64,000 bases of DNA from Pseudomonas palleroniana (lineage in GTDB: Bacteria; Pseudomonadota; Gammaproteobacteria; Pseudomonadales; Pseudomonadaceae): contig NZ_PYWX01000006.1 of assembly GCF_003031675.1 (NCBI RefSeq), positions 62,001 to 126,000 of the forward strand, read 5' to 3'. Of the stretch, positions 48,417-57,059 are shown piece after piece (position 1 is the stretch's first letter; each line of letters begins with the position of its first letter). Both the position numbers and the translations under genes were made by a program. The notes below the pieces were generated by a model, which did not search any database, was not told the origin of the DNA, and worked only from the letters and a program-made list of their open reading frames with translations.

Positions 48417-48952
48417 CAGATGACATTACGCGCCTGGTGCGCTTCACCTCCAAAGGTTTGGATGAAGTGCTGCAGGCAAAGAACCAGGGCCTGAAAGGCG
48501 AAATCACTCACATCGGCGCCGGCACCGGCCGCTACAACCCGGACGGCAGCGAAGTGGCCTTGCGGGACGAACGTCAGCGGGTTGCCATCGTCGATTACGA
48601 AGACCTCGGCGACCGCCAACTCAGGATGGCCGCGCTGTTCGATGGCGAGGCGGAGTATGAAATTGGCGAGTTCGGTTTCTACCTCGCCAGCGGGACCTTG
48701 CTGGCGGTGTATTCGGTGGCGGGGAAGTTGCTGACGTATAAAGCGGCGGCGGCGCGGGTGTTGCAAAAGTTCACGCTGGATATTTCGCCGTTGCCGGCGG
48801 ATAGCGTGACGATTGTGGTGGGCGGTAACAGTCTTAATTTGTTAATGGCTGAAGAGCTGGCGACTGTTGCCACCGCTAACGTTAATAACATGGTTAGGCA
48901 TTTAGGCGTGTTATTTCGTGTGATGGCGCTGGAGCGTAAGGCGCAGCGATAA
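48413..48952 (+). CDS. tail-fibre N-terminal (baseplate-attachment) protein
   Basis: 179 residues matching the N-terminal part of gpH-type fibres (FTSKGLDEVLQAKNQGLKGEITHIGAG; GEFGFYLASGTLLAVYS). R-pyocin fibres are several hundred residues long; this protein lacks the shaft and receptor-binding tip. It is followed after 59 bp by a separate protein that probably supplies the tip. Base composition becomes A/T-richer near its 3' end. Confidence 0.8.
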   Translation: MTDDITRLVRFTSKGLDEVLQAKNQGLKGEITHIGAGTGRYNPDGSEVALRDERQRVAIVDYEDLGDRQLRMAALFDGEAEYEIGEFGFYLASGTLLAVYSVAGKLLTYKAAAARVLQKFTLDISPLPADSVTIVVGGNSLNLLMAEELATVATANVNNMVRHLGVLFRVMALERKAQR

Positions 48953-49011
48953 TTCAAAAGAGTTGTTTTGCATGAGTAATTCTTGGCATTTTGATAGTTC
49001 AGAGGTTCAGT

Positions 49012-49629
49012 ATGGGTATTGAGCAGAAAATTGGTGATTTGGTCACTGCAACAGATAGTTTGACGACTGCGGTCAATGGGAAAATCTCCCAAATCGACAG
49101 CCGCATGGATGCGGCCCGTGCAGAGTTTGATGAGTTTCGCAGTAAAAAAGACATGGTGGGTGTTGTTGGCGCTTCCGGTTCAGTTCAGCTCAACGTCTTT
49201 CAAGGTGGCGTCTGGGGCACTGGTGGTCCACAAAATACCGGCGCATCCGGCGGTTTCTCTGACGTTGATCTCGGAACGTCAGAAAACGTTTATATGCACT
49301 TTAAACTACCTGTGAATATCAATACTCACGATCAAATGTTCTGGTTCAACATTCGTGGCTATAGCTACGGCAGCGCTAGTATCGTGGACGAAACTATTGT
49401 AGGTTATTGCTATTCACCTCAGCGTGCTGTCTTGAATAAAGCTGTTTTCGGGAACATGTCTCCAGGGATTTACACCGATACAAATGGCAACGTGATCATG
49501 CGTTTGAAGTTTCCAAGTATCTATGTGACCACCATTCGTGTTGACACCATGCAAGTAGGCATCGGTGGTCTGTTTGCCGTAGGAAGTCTTAAATCGAAAC
49601 TGTCGCTTACTGATAAGGTGGAATTCTAA
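49012..49629 (+). CDS. probable tailocin fibre tip / receptor-binding protein
   Basis: 205 residues. N-terminal heptad-like helix (about 1-45, VTATDSLTTAVNGKISQIDS), then a beta-rich domain without recognised family. Noticeably A/T-richer than neighbours, as expected of exchanged receptor-binding modules. I chose the ATG at 49012 (GAGG upstream). Its place between fibre N-terminus and chaperone supports a specificity role; this is inference. Confidence 0.65.
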   Translation: MGIEQKIGDLVTATDSLTTAVNGKISQIDSRMDAARAEFDEFRSKKDMVGVVGASGSVQLNVFQGGVWGTGGPQNTGASGGFSDVDLGTSENVYMHFKLPVNINTHDQMFWFNIRGYSYGSASIVDETIVGYCYSPQRAVLNKAVFGNMSPGIYTDTNGNVIMRLKFPSIYVTTIRVDTMQVGIGGLFAVGSLKSKLSLTDKVEF

Positions 49630-49887
49630 TTGGACGAAATAATTGACGTGGGCTTTCAATATAAACCCAATCCTGAGTCTATTGCCCTTGCCGAGTGGGC
49701 ATCCATTCGCACCTTGCGCCAACAACTGTTGGCGTCTACCGAGGCAATGCTGTCTTTAGACAACTCGCTCACGGATACCCAGCGTAGTGAGGTATCGCTC
49801 TATCGGCAGGCATTGCGTGATGTTCCGCAAGGCTCAGGGGACCCTTATAAAGTTGTATGGCCAGAGTCGCCAACCTTCCTGAAATAA
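49630..49887 (+). CDS. tail-fibre assembly chaperone (Phage_tail_APC-like)
   Basis: 85 residues starting with TTG directly after the preceding stop. The C-terminal YRQALRDVPQ...VVWPESP segment is the signature of the Phage_tail_APC family. Would help fold or trimerise the fibre tip encoded next to it. Start codon uncertain. Confidence 0.75.
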   Translation: MDEIIDVGFQYKPNPESIALAEWASIRTLRQQLLASTEAMLSLDNSLTDTQRSEVSLYRQALRDVPQGSGDPYKVVWPESPTFLK

Positions 49888-49890
49888 CCC

Positions 49891-49910
49891 ACCGCGAAAG
49901 CGGTTTTTTT
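49891..49910 (+). terminator. intrinsic terminator inside the tailocin operon
   Basis: ACCGC-GAAA-GCGGT followed by seven T's, after the chaperone gene. No promoter for the sheath genes is evident downstream. Confidence 0.8.
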
Positions 49911-49918
49911 ACGCCCGC

Positions 49919-49946
49919 CCAAAGCCCCTCTCCGTAGGGGCTTTGG
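49919..49946 (+). other. 11-bp perfect hairpin before DUF2635
   Basis: CCAAAGCCCCT-CTCCGT-AGGGGCTTTGG without a T-run. May protect or process the RNA 5' of the highly expressed sheath and tube genes. Confidence 0.55.
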
Positions 49947-49972
49947 CGTTTCTCACCCGGAGAATTCCACTT

Positions 49973-50146
49973 ATGCACAACCGCCAAACCTACACCGTCC
50001 TCATCCCGTTCCCCACCGGAGGTGGCCATTGGTCCACCGTCGGCGAGGAGCTGGAACTGCTCGACGTCGAAGCATCCGCCCTGCGCACCGCCGGCCGCCT
50101 GGAACTGACCAGCGTCCTTAACTCCACCCCCAAGAAGGCTGACTAA
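49973..50146 (+). CDS. small DUF2635-family protein before the sheath gene
   Basis: 57 residues, matching in size and position the DUF2635 proteins that precede the sheath gene in Mu-like phages. Function unknown. The ATG at 49973 has CCGGAG upstream. It is spaced 2 bp from the sheath start. Confidence 0.7.
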   Translation: MHNRQTYTVLIPFPTGGGHWSTVGEELELLDVEASALRTAGRLELTSVLNSTPKKAD

Positions 50147-50148
50147 TC

Positions 50149-51315
50149 ATGGCTGAGGTTTTGAACTTCGAGCATAACGGCATCACCGTGAATGCCACCG
50201 AATCCCCCGAGGCCATGGGTGGCCTGGGCGATAACGTTATCGGTCTGGTCGGCACCGCGCCGAACGCCCATGCGTCGATCCCGAAAAACGCCCCGTTCCG
50301 TATCAACAGCTTTACCACTCAGGCGCTGCTGGACCCTACCGGTACTGAGTCGGGCACGTTGTTTCACGCGGTGTACCAGATCCTCAAGGTGGTGAAGGTG
50401 CCGGTCTATGTGGTGATCGTGGAGGAGGGCGCAACCCCGGCCGACACCGTCAACAATGTGATCGGCGGCAACGACCCCATCACCGGTCGCAAGCTGGGCC
50501 TGGCGGCCCTGAGCAGCGTGCCGGAAGACCTGACCATCATCGGCGCGCCTGGCTTTACCGGCACCAAGGCCGTGGCTGGTGAGTTCGCCGCCTTCGGCAA
50601 ACGCATCAAGGCCCGCGTGGTGCTGGATGGCAAGGATGCGTCCGTCGCCGACCAAGTGACCTATAGCGGCGAACTGGGCGGTGCCGACCTCGGCTTCGAC
50701 CGTTGCCTGCTGGTACACAACATGCCGTCGGTGTACTCCAAGGCCGCGAAGAAAAACGTGTTCCTGTCGCCATCGTCCCTGGCCATTGCCGCATTGGCCA
50801 AGGTCAAGCAATGGGAAAGCCCGGGTAACCAGGTGACCTTCGCCGAAGACGTTTCCCGCGTGGTCGAGTACAACATCCTCGATACCTCCACCGAAGGCGA
50901 CCTGCTCAACCGTTACGGCGTGAGCTACTACGCCCGCACTATCCTCGGCGGTTTCTCGCTGCTGGGTAACCGTTCCATTACCGGCAAGTTCATCAGCTAC
51001 GTCGGCCTGGAAGATGCCATCAGCCGCAAGCTGGTCAAGGCCGGCCAGAAAGCCATGGCCAAGAACCTCACCAAGTCCTTCATGGACCAGGAGGTCAAGC
51101 GCATCAACGACTGGCTGCAGACCCTGGTCGCCGACGAAACCATCCCTGGCGGCAGCGTTTACCTGCACCCGGAACTCAACAGTGTCGAGAAGTACAAGAA
51201 CGGCACCTGGTTCATCGTCATCGACTACGGCCGCTACGCGCCGAACGAACACATGATTTATCAACTCAACGCCCGCGATGAAATCATCGAGCAGTTCCTG
51301 GAGGACGTTCTCTAA
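50149..51315 (+). CDS. tail sheath protein (FI)
   Basis: 388 residues, contractile sheath subunit; typical GLVGTAPNA near residue 27, and C-terminal region with YGRYAPNEHMIYQLNA. Contracts to drive the tube through the target envelope. The stop overlaps the tube start by one base (TAATG). Confidence 0.94.
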   Translation: MAEVLNFEHNGITVNATESPEAMGGLGDNVIGLVGTAPNAHASIPKNAPFRINSFTTQALLDPTGTESGTLFHAVYQILKVVKVPVYVVIVEEGATPADTVNNVIGGNDPITGRKLGLAALSSVPEDLTIIGAPGFTGTKAVAGEFAAFGKRIKARVVLDGKDASVADQVTYSGELGGADLGFDRCLLVHNMPSVYSKAAKKNVFLSPSSLAIAALAKVKQWESPGNQVTFAEDVSRVVEYNILDTSTEGDLLNRYGVSYYARTILGGFSLLGNRSITGKFISYVGLEDAISRKLVKAGQKAMAKNLTKSFMDQEVKRINDWLQTLVADETIPGGSVYLHPELNSVEKYKNGTWFIVIDYGRYAPNEHMIYQLNARDEIIEQFLEDVL

Positions 51316-51821
51316 TGTTTACCAACCGTGTAAGACAGGCCATTGCGGCCACCCTTCAAGGCCTGCCGTTGTCCGCGACGGTCAACTCCTTCACGCCGCC
51401 GAAGATTGATTTCGATATGGAGCCTATGACCGGCGGGCGATTCATCGCCGAGGAAATGGCCAAGAGCGCCAAAGTGCTCAACGCCACGTTGGAGCTGCAA
51501 GGTGCAGGCCCGGAAGTCATGCTGGCCCTGGGTGTGCGCCTGGGCGACGACATTCTGCTGAACGTGCGCGAAGCCGGCCAGGATCAGGATGGCAAGACTT
51601 ACTTCACCTATCACACCGTCGGCGGCAAGCTGAAAAGCCTGGCCGAGACTGCGCTGAAAATGGGTGAGAAGCCCACCACCACCCTGGAACTGTCCTGCCG
51701 CACCTACAACCGCCTGGAAAACGGCATCCCGGTGATCGACATCGACGTACGCACCCAGAAGTTCGTGCTCAACGGCGTCGATATTCTCGGCGACGCCCGC
51801 CGCGCCGTGCTGATGCCTTAA
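51315..51821 (+). CDS. tail tube protein (FII)
   Basis: 168 residues, length and pattern of P2 FII tube proteins (NSFTPPKIDFDMEPM; GGRFIAEEMAKSAKVLNATLEL). Hexameric rings stack into the inner tube. Confidence 0.94.
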   Translation: MFTNRVRQAIAATLQGLPLSATVNSFTPPKIDFDMEPMTGGRFIAEEMAKSAKVLNATLELQGAGPEVMLALGVRLGDDILLNVREAGQDQDGKTYFTYHTVGGKLKSLAETALKMGEKPTTTLELSCRTYNRLENGIPVIDIDVRTQKFVLNGVDILGDARRAVLMP

Positions 51822-51871
51822 ACCCAAAGGGGCGGGCCTGCTCGCCCCCTACTTCACCAAGGAATAGCCCC

Positions 51872-52444
51872 ATGGCCTGGATGCCACCCTTGCACCTGCT
51901 GCTCTCGCCGATCGCTGCCGACACCGGCGCGACGATCGAGCAGATTCAACTCAAGCCACTGTTCTACGCCGCGCAAAAAGACGCGCTGGCCCGGGCCGGT
52001 GATGACGAGGACGATCAGTTCTTCGAACTGGCGAAACTCGCCACCGGCCTGTCGGAAAAAGAACTGGACCAACTCAAGCGTCCGGACTACGTAAGCATTG
52101 CGCAGTACGTACACGAAATGTCGACGCAGCCTGCGTCGTTCTTCTTGAAAACCCCCGAAAAAACTAGCCACGACCAGCCCGTCCAGCTGCTGTTGCCACT
52201 CGATGCCGCAGGTCGCGCCCTGACTGAGCTGTCGCTGGAAATGCCGGCGCTGCGCGCCACCAAGGTGATGAAAAAACTCGCCACCAACAAAGAGCGCGCC
52301 GAGTTCATCACCGCTCATTGCACCGGCCTGATGATCCCGGATCTTGCCAACCTGACCGTGCCCGACTGGACGGAATTGCAGGAGCGCATCGACGATTTTT
52401 TAAATCAACCGGCGGACTTCTTTCGGAGCGCGACATCGAAGTGA
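51872..52444 (+). CDS. tail assembly protein E (unshifted product)
   Basis: 190 residues, Mu gp41/P2 gpE-like tail assembly protein located between tube and tape measure. The 3' part contains a T_TTT_TTA slippery heptamer at 52396-52402 that allows a longer product (next entry). Needed to chaperone the tape measure during tail assembly. Confidence 0.8.
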   Translation: MAWMPPLHLLLSPIAADTGATIEQIQLKPLFYAAQKDALARAGDDEDDQFFELAKLATGLSEKELDQLKRPDYVSIAQYVHEMSTQPASFFLKTPEKTSHDQPVQLLLPLDAAGRALTELSLEMPALRATKVMKKLATNKERAEFITAHCTGLMIPDLANLTVPDWTELQERIDDFLNQPADFFRSATSK

Positions 52445-52566
52445 TCCTCGATGTGGTGCCGCTGATCTACTCGGTCAATGAGGCGGAGATCCTCGACTGG
52501 GACGCCGGCAAAGCATTGCGCCGCTACGACATCGCGATCACCCGCCTTGGCGTTAAACAGGAGTAA
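52396..52566 (+). CDS. E' extension expressed by -1 frameshift from the E gene
   Basis: The -1 frame is open from before the slippery heptamer T_TTT_TTA (52396-52402) to the TAA at 52564-52566. It would add about 54 residues (KSTGGLLSERDIEVILDVV ... LGVKQE) to the C-terminus of E. Same arrangement as P2 E/E+E' and lambda G/GT. No good start codon or ribosome-binding site for independent translation. The feature covers only the shifted part. Confidence 0.75.
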   Translation, partial: FFKSTGGLLSERDIEVILDVVPLIYSVNEAEILDWDAGKALRRYDIAITRLGVKQE

Positions 52567-52571
52567 GCGGG

Positions 52572-54239
52572 ATGCAAGAGACTCAATCTGGGATGAGGCT
52601 CGCCCAGGAAGACAAACGCTGGCTGCTTGACGACGCGGACCTTGGCAGTGTGCTGGCACCGTTTTCCGCCAGCCTTGCAGCGCCAGCAAGCCTGGATGCG
52701 GCATCGCGGCCACAACAGGATCCGCAGTCGGTGCTCGCCTCGGCGCTGGTGACCGTCAGTGTGGATATCAACGCTTTGACGTTGGAGCAAGTGCAGCTGC
52801 GCGAGGCGTTGGAAACGCTCACCCGCACGTTGTTCATTACCGGTAATACGCTGGCAACCAAGACGGTTGAGGTCAGTGGCGAGCCTGCCAAAAGTCAGCC
52901 GAAAGAACCCGCTCCGGCTTCGACCTCCTGGGTGGACAAAGGCCTGCAAGGCGCAACGGATGCCGGTAAGTTTGTCGGCAAAGAACTGCTCACCAGCTTG
53001 TGGGATAAAGCCAAGGAACGGGTTTCGGACAAGGCGCTTGATGCCGTGGCTGACAAGTTTCCAACCGCTGCCAAGTGGCTCAAGAAGGACGATAAGGGCA
53101 AGGGCAGCAACGCAGGCAAGGAGTGCTGCTGTACGGGCGCTCTGCCTGCCGGGATCCGCGGCCCGCTGGATTCAGCGACCGCTCAGTTGCCTGAACGTGT
53201 CGGCGAAACCGCCAGGGACAAGGACAGCGGCAAAGGCAAGCCAAGCGCCAAGGCTAATGCGAAGGGGCCACGCGGCAAGCGTTACAAGACCCGCCAGGCA
53301 ACTTCACGGTCGATCAAGACCAGCGTCGTCAGAAAGCAGACCGATCTCAAGTCACAACGTACTGGCCTCTCAGCGCCGGTCTCACAGCCGCTCAACGTCA
53401 TGGGCCAGCCGTTGCGTGGGTTCGACAGCAAACTGGCGAGCCAGGGCTCGACCCGTCTGCCGGGCAACACATTTGCCTCCTACGCAGCGCCCTCGACGGC
53501 ACGCCCGACAGCCCGTCGCGCAGCCAACGGCCAGGTGGCCGGGTTGTTGGGGGTATTAGCCAAACCGGAATCGACCACAGCCGGTCGCCTCGGCCCGCTT
53601 AAGGTTGTCGATACCGCCATCGAGGGTGTCCAGGGCATACGCAACGGTGGCGCTAAAGCCGTCGGCGCCGGCCTCGGTACTGCCGGTGGCGCATTGATGG
53701 GCGCGTCTGCCGGTTCCGCCATCGGCACCCTGACGCGTCTCGAGTCGGCCGCCGCCCGCCGCCTTGGCCCACTGAAGTATGTCGACACCGCCATCGACGT
53801 GGTCCAGGGCGTGCGCAACGGTGACGCTAAAGCCGTCGGCGCCGGGCTCAGTACTGCCGGTGGCGCCTGGGCGGGAGCGTCTGCCGGTGCGGCCATCGGC
53901 ACGATGATTTTCCCCGGTGTCGGAACGGCGGTCGGCGGTGCGATTGGAGGCTTGCTGGGCAGTGAAGCGGGGAGTTGGCTGGGGGACAAATTGTTTGGGC
54001 CAAGTGATCGCTTGCCTGCGCCCGCAGACGTCAGCAAAAACCTGAACAGCGCTCAAGCCGATAACCGTCAAATCAACTTTGCCCCGCAAATCACCATCAA
54101 TGCGCCAGAACCGGCCAGCCATCAACAGTTGGCAGAGTTGGTGGTGCACCAGATCGAAGCGCAATTTTCGCCGCTGTCGATGAATGACTTGCTGGGGTCG
54201 CGACGTGATGCGGCACTGACCGATATTGGAGGGGTGTGA
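52572..54239 (+). CDS. tail tape-measure protein with internal duplication
   Basis: 555 residues. N-terminal region with helices (1-130), a Lys-rich linker (about 180-280), then two copies of a 58-residue Gly/Ala-rich hydrophobic unit (LGPLK-V/Y-VDTAI ... GASAGxAIG) starting at nucleotides 53588 and 53762. The length is shorter than R-pyocin tape measures, which predicts a short tail. The stop overlaps the U gene start (TGATG). Confidence 0.85.
   Translation: MQETQSGMRLAQEDKRWLLDDADLGSVLAPFSASLAAPASLDAASRPQQDPQSVLASALVTVSVDINALTLEQVQLREALETLTRTLFITGNTLATKTVEVSGEPAKSQPKEPAPASTSWVDKGLQGATDAGKFVGKELLTSLWDKAKERVSDKALDAVADKFPTAAKWLKKDDKGKGSNAGKECCCTGALPAGIRGPLDSATAQLPERVGETARDKDSGKGKPSAKANAKGPRGKRYKTRQATSRSIKTSVVRKQTDLKSQRTGLSAPVSQPLNVMGQPLRGFDSKLASQGSTRLPGNTFASYAAPSTARPTARRAANGQVAGLLGVLAKPESTTAGRLGPLKVVDTAIEGVQGIRNGGAKAVGAGLGTAGGALMGASAGSAIGTLTRLESAAARRLGPLKYVDTAIDVVQGVRNGDAKAVGAGLSTAGGAWAGASAGAAIGTMIFPGVGTAVGGAIGGLLGSEAGSWLGDKLFGPSDRLPAPADVSKNLNSAQADNRQINFAPQITINAPEPASHQQLAELVVHQIEAQFSPLSMNDLLGSRRDAALTDIGGV
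53588..53910 (+). repeat. tandem 174-bp duplication inside the tape-measure gene
   Basis: The segment from 53588 is repeated from 53762 with about four of five bases kept; the period is exactly 58 codons, so the frame is retained. Confidence 0.85.
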
Positions 54240-54622
54240 TGCGACAACAGATGGCATTGGGCACGTTTATTTTCGGGCTGTCCCGTGGGTTCGCCTACGA
54301 CACCCTGGACCGCGCCAGCACTGGCGGCTGGGTAGGGCTGCCTATCGTTGCCGGTAAACCCAAGTCCAGCCAGGTTGGCCAGGGGCTCGAAACGCTGACC
54401 TTCGGCGGCAAGGCCGCACGTGCAACGGGTATGACGCGGCTGGATGAGCTACGCGTACTGCAAGCCCTTCGTGCGCCGTTGCCTTTGGTTGATGGCGTGG
54501 GTCTCAGTTGGGGGCTGTGGACCATCAAGTCGGTGACCGAAAAACAATCCAATGTGATCGACGATGGCACTGCGATGGTCATTCATTGGTCGCTGGTACT
54601 GGAGGAGTTCGTCAATGCGTAG
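54239..54622 (+). CDS. tail protein U (tail terminator-like)
   Basis: 127 residues, P2 gpU-like (MALGTFIFGLSRGFAYDTLDR; DGVGLSWGLWTIKSV). Caps tail length at the upper end. I chose the ATG at 54239, overlapping the tape-measure stop, over the GTG one codon earlier. Confidence 0.9.
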   Translation: MRQQMALGTFIFGLSRGFAYDTLDRASTGGWVGLPIVAGKPKSSQVGQGLETLTFGGKAARATGMTRLDELRVLQALRAPLPLVDGVGLSWGLWTIKSVTEKQSNVIDDGTAMVIHWSLVLEEFVNA

Positions 54623-54827
54623 GGTTCGAAGTATTGCCGGTGATTCGGTGAACCTGCTGCTGTATCGCGAGCTCGGTCGCTGTGACGATGCCGCCGAGGA
54701 AATGCTGTGGCTGTTGAATCCGACGTTGGCTGAGCAGGGTGCAGTATTGCCGGCAGGTATCAGTGTGATCGTGCCTGAACTGGGCAGGCAACCCGTCGCG
54801 ACGAAGCCAATCTCGGCCTGGGATTAA
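54615..54827 (+). CDS. tail protein X
   Basis: 70 residues, gpX with LysM-like fold (GDSVNLLLYRELGRCDDAAEEMLWLLNPTLA pattern of gpX). The ATG at 54615 overlaps the U gene end by 8 bp. Confidence 0.9.
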   Translation: MRRVRSIAGDSVNLLLYRELGRCDDAAEEMLWLLNPTLAEQGAVLPAGISVIVPELGRQPVATKPISAWD

Positions 54828-54836
54828 GGAGCGACC

Positions 54837-55844
54837 ATGACACTTGGATATACGCCGGTGGTGGAGATCTACGGGGCCAATGCCGCGCTGCTCAATGAGC
54901 GACTATTGGAGTGGGAGCATACCGATGCGGCCGGTTTCGTCTCGGATCATCTCAAGTTGACCCTCGATATAGAGGGGCTTGAGGGGTTACCCGACCTGGG
55001 AGGGAAAATCGGCTTGCGCGTGGGCTACCTGGAGTCCGGCCTGGTGGACAAGGGGCAGTTCAAGATCACTAAGCGCACGCCGTCGCTGTTTCCGATGCGC
55101 CTGGTGCTGGAGGCCACGGCGGCACCGTTTGACCAAGACGGGTTTAAACAACGACGTACCGCCAGTCACGGGCCGATTACATTGGGTGCATTGTTCCGCC
55201 GATTGACGGTGCGCTACGGTTATTCACCGCGGGTGGCGACAGACCTTGAGGGCCAACAGATCACCCACATTGACCAGACCAACGAAAGTGACATGGCCTT
55301 CCTGACGAGGTTGGCCAAACGTTTCGACGCAGTTGCCAAACCGGTCGACGAACTCTATGTGCTGGGCCGAAAAGGTCAGCTCACCTCGCTGTCGGGCAAG
55401 GCCCTGCCGGACGTGCGACTGTCGCTGACACGCGACAATCGTCCGGGCGAGCGCGCGTTTATCAGCGCCAAGTTTACTGAAGGCAGCCGCGCCAAATACT
55501 CCGGTGCACAAGCCTCCTGGTGGGACGCATCGGCCGGTCAAAAGCGCGTCGTGCGGGTCGGTATCGAGCCTTTCAAACAGGTCGTGCAGCGTTACCAGAA
55601 TGAAGCGGAAGCCCGTGCTGCCGCCGAGGGTGAAATGCGCCGGGTGGGCCGCGAAGGGATGCAGATCGATGTGATTTGCCCCGGAAACCCGTTGTTCGCT
55701 GCTGAAGGTCTGTTGCTGTTGGATGAATCGTGGCCAGGCTTCATGCAGGGGCGTTGGTCGATCAATACCGTGACCGCCAGTGGCAAGCGCAAAGACAGCT
55801 ATCGATGCACGATCAATGCGAGTGGGTTGTCTGCCGCAGAGTAG
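54837..55844 (+). CDS. tail/late control protein D (hub)
   Basis: 335 residues, gpD/gp27-like hub family (YTPVVEIYGANAALLNERLLEWEHTD; WPGFMQGRWSINTVT near the C-terminus). Forms the hub that joins spike and tube. In R-pyocins endolysin follows directly; here a 1.35-kb cargo module is inserted next. Confidence 0.92.
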   Translation: MTLGYTPVVEIYGANAALLNERLLEWEHTDAAGFVSDHLKLTLDIEGLEGLPDLGGKIGLRVGYLESGLVDKGQFKITKRTPSLFPMRLVLEATAAPFDQDGFKQRRTASHGPITLGALFRRLTVRYGYSPRVATDLEGQQITHIDQTNESDMAFLTRLAKRFDAVAKPVDELYVLGRKGQLTSLSGKALPDVRLSLTRDNRPGERAFISAKFTEGSRAKYSGAQASWWDASAGQKRVVRVGIEPFKQVVQRYQNEAEARAAAEGEMRRVGREGMQIDVICPGNPLFAAEGLLLLDESWPGFMQGRWSINTVTASGKRKDSYRCTINASGLSAAE

Positions 55845-55930
55845 GCCGAGCCATTGACGCCTTTCACCCGTGTACTTTCGCGCGGGTTTGCCGCCCATGG
55901 ACGGGGGATGCCAGCAAAAGGAATTTGCAG

Positions 55931-56119
55931 ATGTTGAAAGAATTCAGGTGCGGTCACTGCAAAAGACTTCTCGCCCGTGTGGGTGGGGTTACAGAGCTCC
56001 AGATCAAGTGTGTCCGATGTGGGACGTTGAATCATGTGAAGGCCTCGAGCCTTGAGCGATCGCCATTGAGCGACATGACAGCGGATTTCTCCGCGACTAA
56101 TCATTCGACTCATAGGTGA
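55931..56119 (+). CDS. com: Com-like zinc-finger translational activator
   Basis: 62 residues, the same length as phage Mu Com, with the same pattern: FRCGHCKRLL then a CVRC pair about 20 residues later, a zinc finger binding one Zn. In Mu, Com binds the mom mRNA start region and opens an inhibitory hairpin. No mom gene is here; the next gene is a lectin-like bacteriocin whose ribosome-binding site overlaps the com stop. I chose the ATG at 55931. Confidence 0.8.
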   Translation: MLKEFRCGHCKRLLARVGGVTELQIKCVRCGTLNHVKASSLERSPLSDMTADFSATNHSTHR

Positions 56120-56124
56120 CAAAA

Positions 56125-57000
56125 ATGGCAGGACCAGAAGGACCACCTCGCGTTCAATTCACAAACAACGGCAGCCCGGTGCTACCTCCTCGTAACTCAA
56201 TGAGCCCAGGCCAGTATTTGGAGTCGCCAAATAAGCGCTTCAAACTGATCCTTCAGACCGATATGAACTTGGTGCTCTATGACAACGGCACTGCCGTATG
56301 GGTTGCCGATTCCAACACTCCATACTCCAGCACCTTATCGAACCCGGTCGCAAAGGTACCGAACTCGTTCTACGTGTTCGAGTCTGGGGTTCTGTCGGAC
56401 CATGTGCATGTTCGCATTTGGAGTACAGTAAACAGCACCCCGCCTGACAGCGTTGGTGCTGCCGCGTACCGAAACTTTCTGCAAGTTCAGGACGATGGAA
56501 ACATCGTGATTGTCGACTCTCGAGCCATCTGGAACGGCACTCCGTCTATTCCGCTTGATCCGGGTGGTACCGCATTCCTTTTTGGCGGTCCAACGGAGTT
56601 GGTTATGGGCGTCCCGTACTTCGCCGGTGATGGTGCATTGATCTTCCAGGGTGACGGGAACGTTGTGAACTACGGTCCGAACTGGAGCGTTCGATGGGCC
56701 AGTTATACCCAGAACAAGGGCGCGGTCCGTGCGGTGTTCCAGGCGGATGGCAATTTTGTGGTGTATGCGGCGAATAATGTTCCGCTCTGGAATTCGGGCA
56801 CTGGCGGCAATCCGGGCGCAACTCTGCGGTTGCAGCCAAATGGCAGCTTGGCAGTCGTACAGGAAGTTCCTGTTTGGGCTCGCTTTGGGTACACGCCGAC
56901 AATCCGTCGACGGAAAATCTACTACCCCAACAACGCGAGCCCAGAGCATAACGGCACAGATCCGTACCCGACCTATGGTCATATCGGTTGGGAGTTCTGA
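56125..57000 (+). CDS. lectin-like (LlpA / pyocin L-type) bacteriocin
   Basis: 291 residues, no signal peptide. Tandem monocot mannose-binding lectin (B-lectin) domains: perfect QxDxNxVxY motifs at Gln44-Tyr52, Gln175-Tyr183 and Gln206-Tyr214, degenerate ones at 122-130 and 237-245. Length and double-domain layout match LlpA/putidacin L/pyocin L, which kill related Pseudomonas by binding surface rhamnan O-antigen and BamA. No lysis or immunity gene of its own; release through the tailocin lysis genes is inferred. ATG at 56125 has AGGTGA upstream; a GTG at 56116 is an alternative. Confidence 0.85.
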   Translation: MAGPEGPPRVQFTNNGSPVLPPRNSMSPGQYLESPNKRFKLILQTDMNLVLYDNGTAVWVADSNTPYSSTLSNPVAKVPNSFYVFESGVLSDHVHVRIWSTVNSTPPDSVGAAAYRNFLQVQDDGNIVIVDSRAIWNGTPSIPLDPGGTAFLFGGPTELVMGVPYFAGDGALIFQGDGNVVNYGPNWSVRWASYTQNKGAVRAVFQADGNFVVYAANNVPLWNSGTGGNPGATLRLQPNGSLAVVQEVPVWARFGYTPTIRRRKIYYPNNASPEHNGTDPYPTYGHIGWEF

Positions 57001-57027
57001 TCGCCCCGCGTCATCAACGGGGGTAAC

Positions 57028-57059
57028 AAAAGGGTCGTGCCTGTGTGGGCGACCCTTTT
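57028..57059 (+). terminator. intrinsic terminator after the bacteriocin gene
   Basis: AAAAGGGTCG with CGACCCTTTT, 12-nt loop. Confidence 0.75.

Noticed and set aside
52318..52566. Independent gene downstream of E
   Set aside because: The apparent start lies deep in E without ribosome-binding site; the slippery heptamer explains the frame better as E'.
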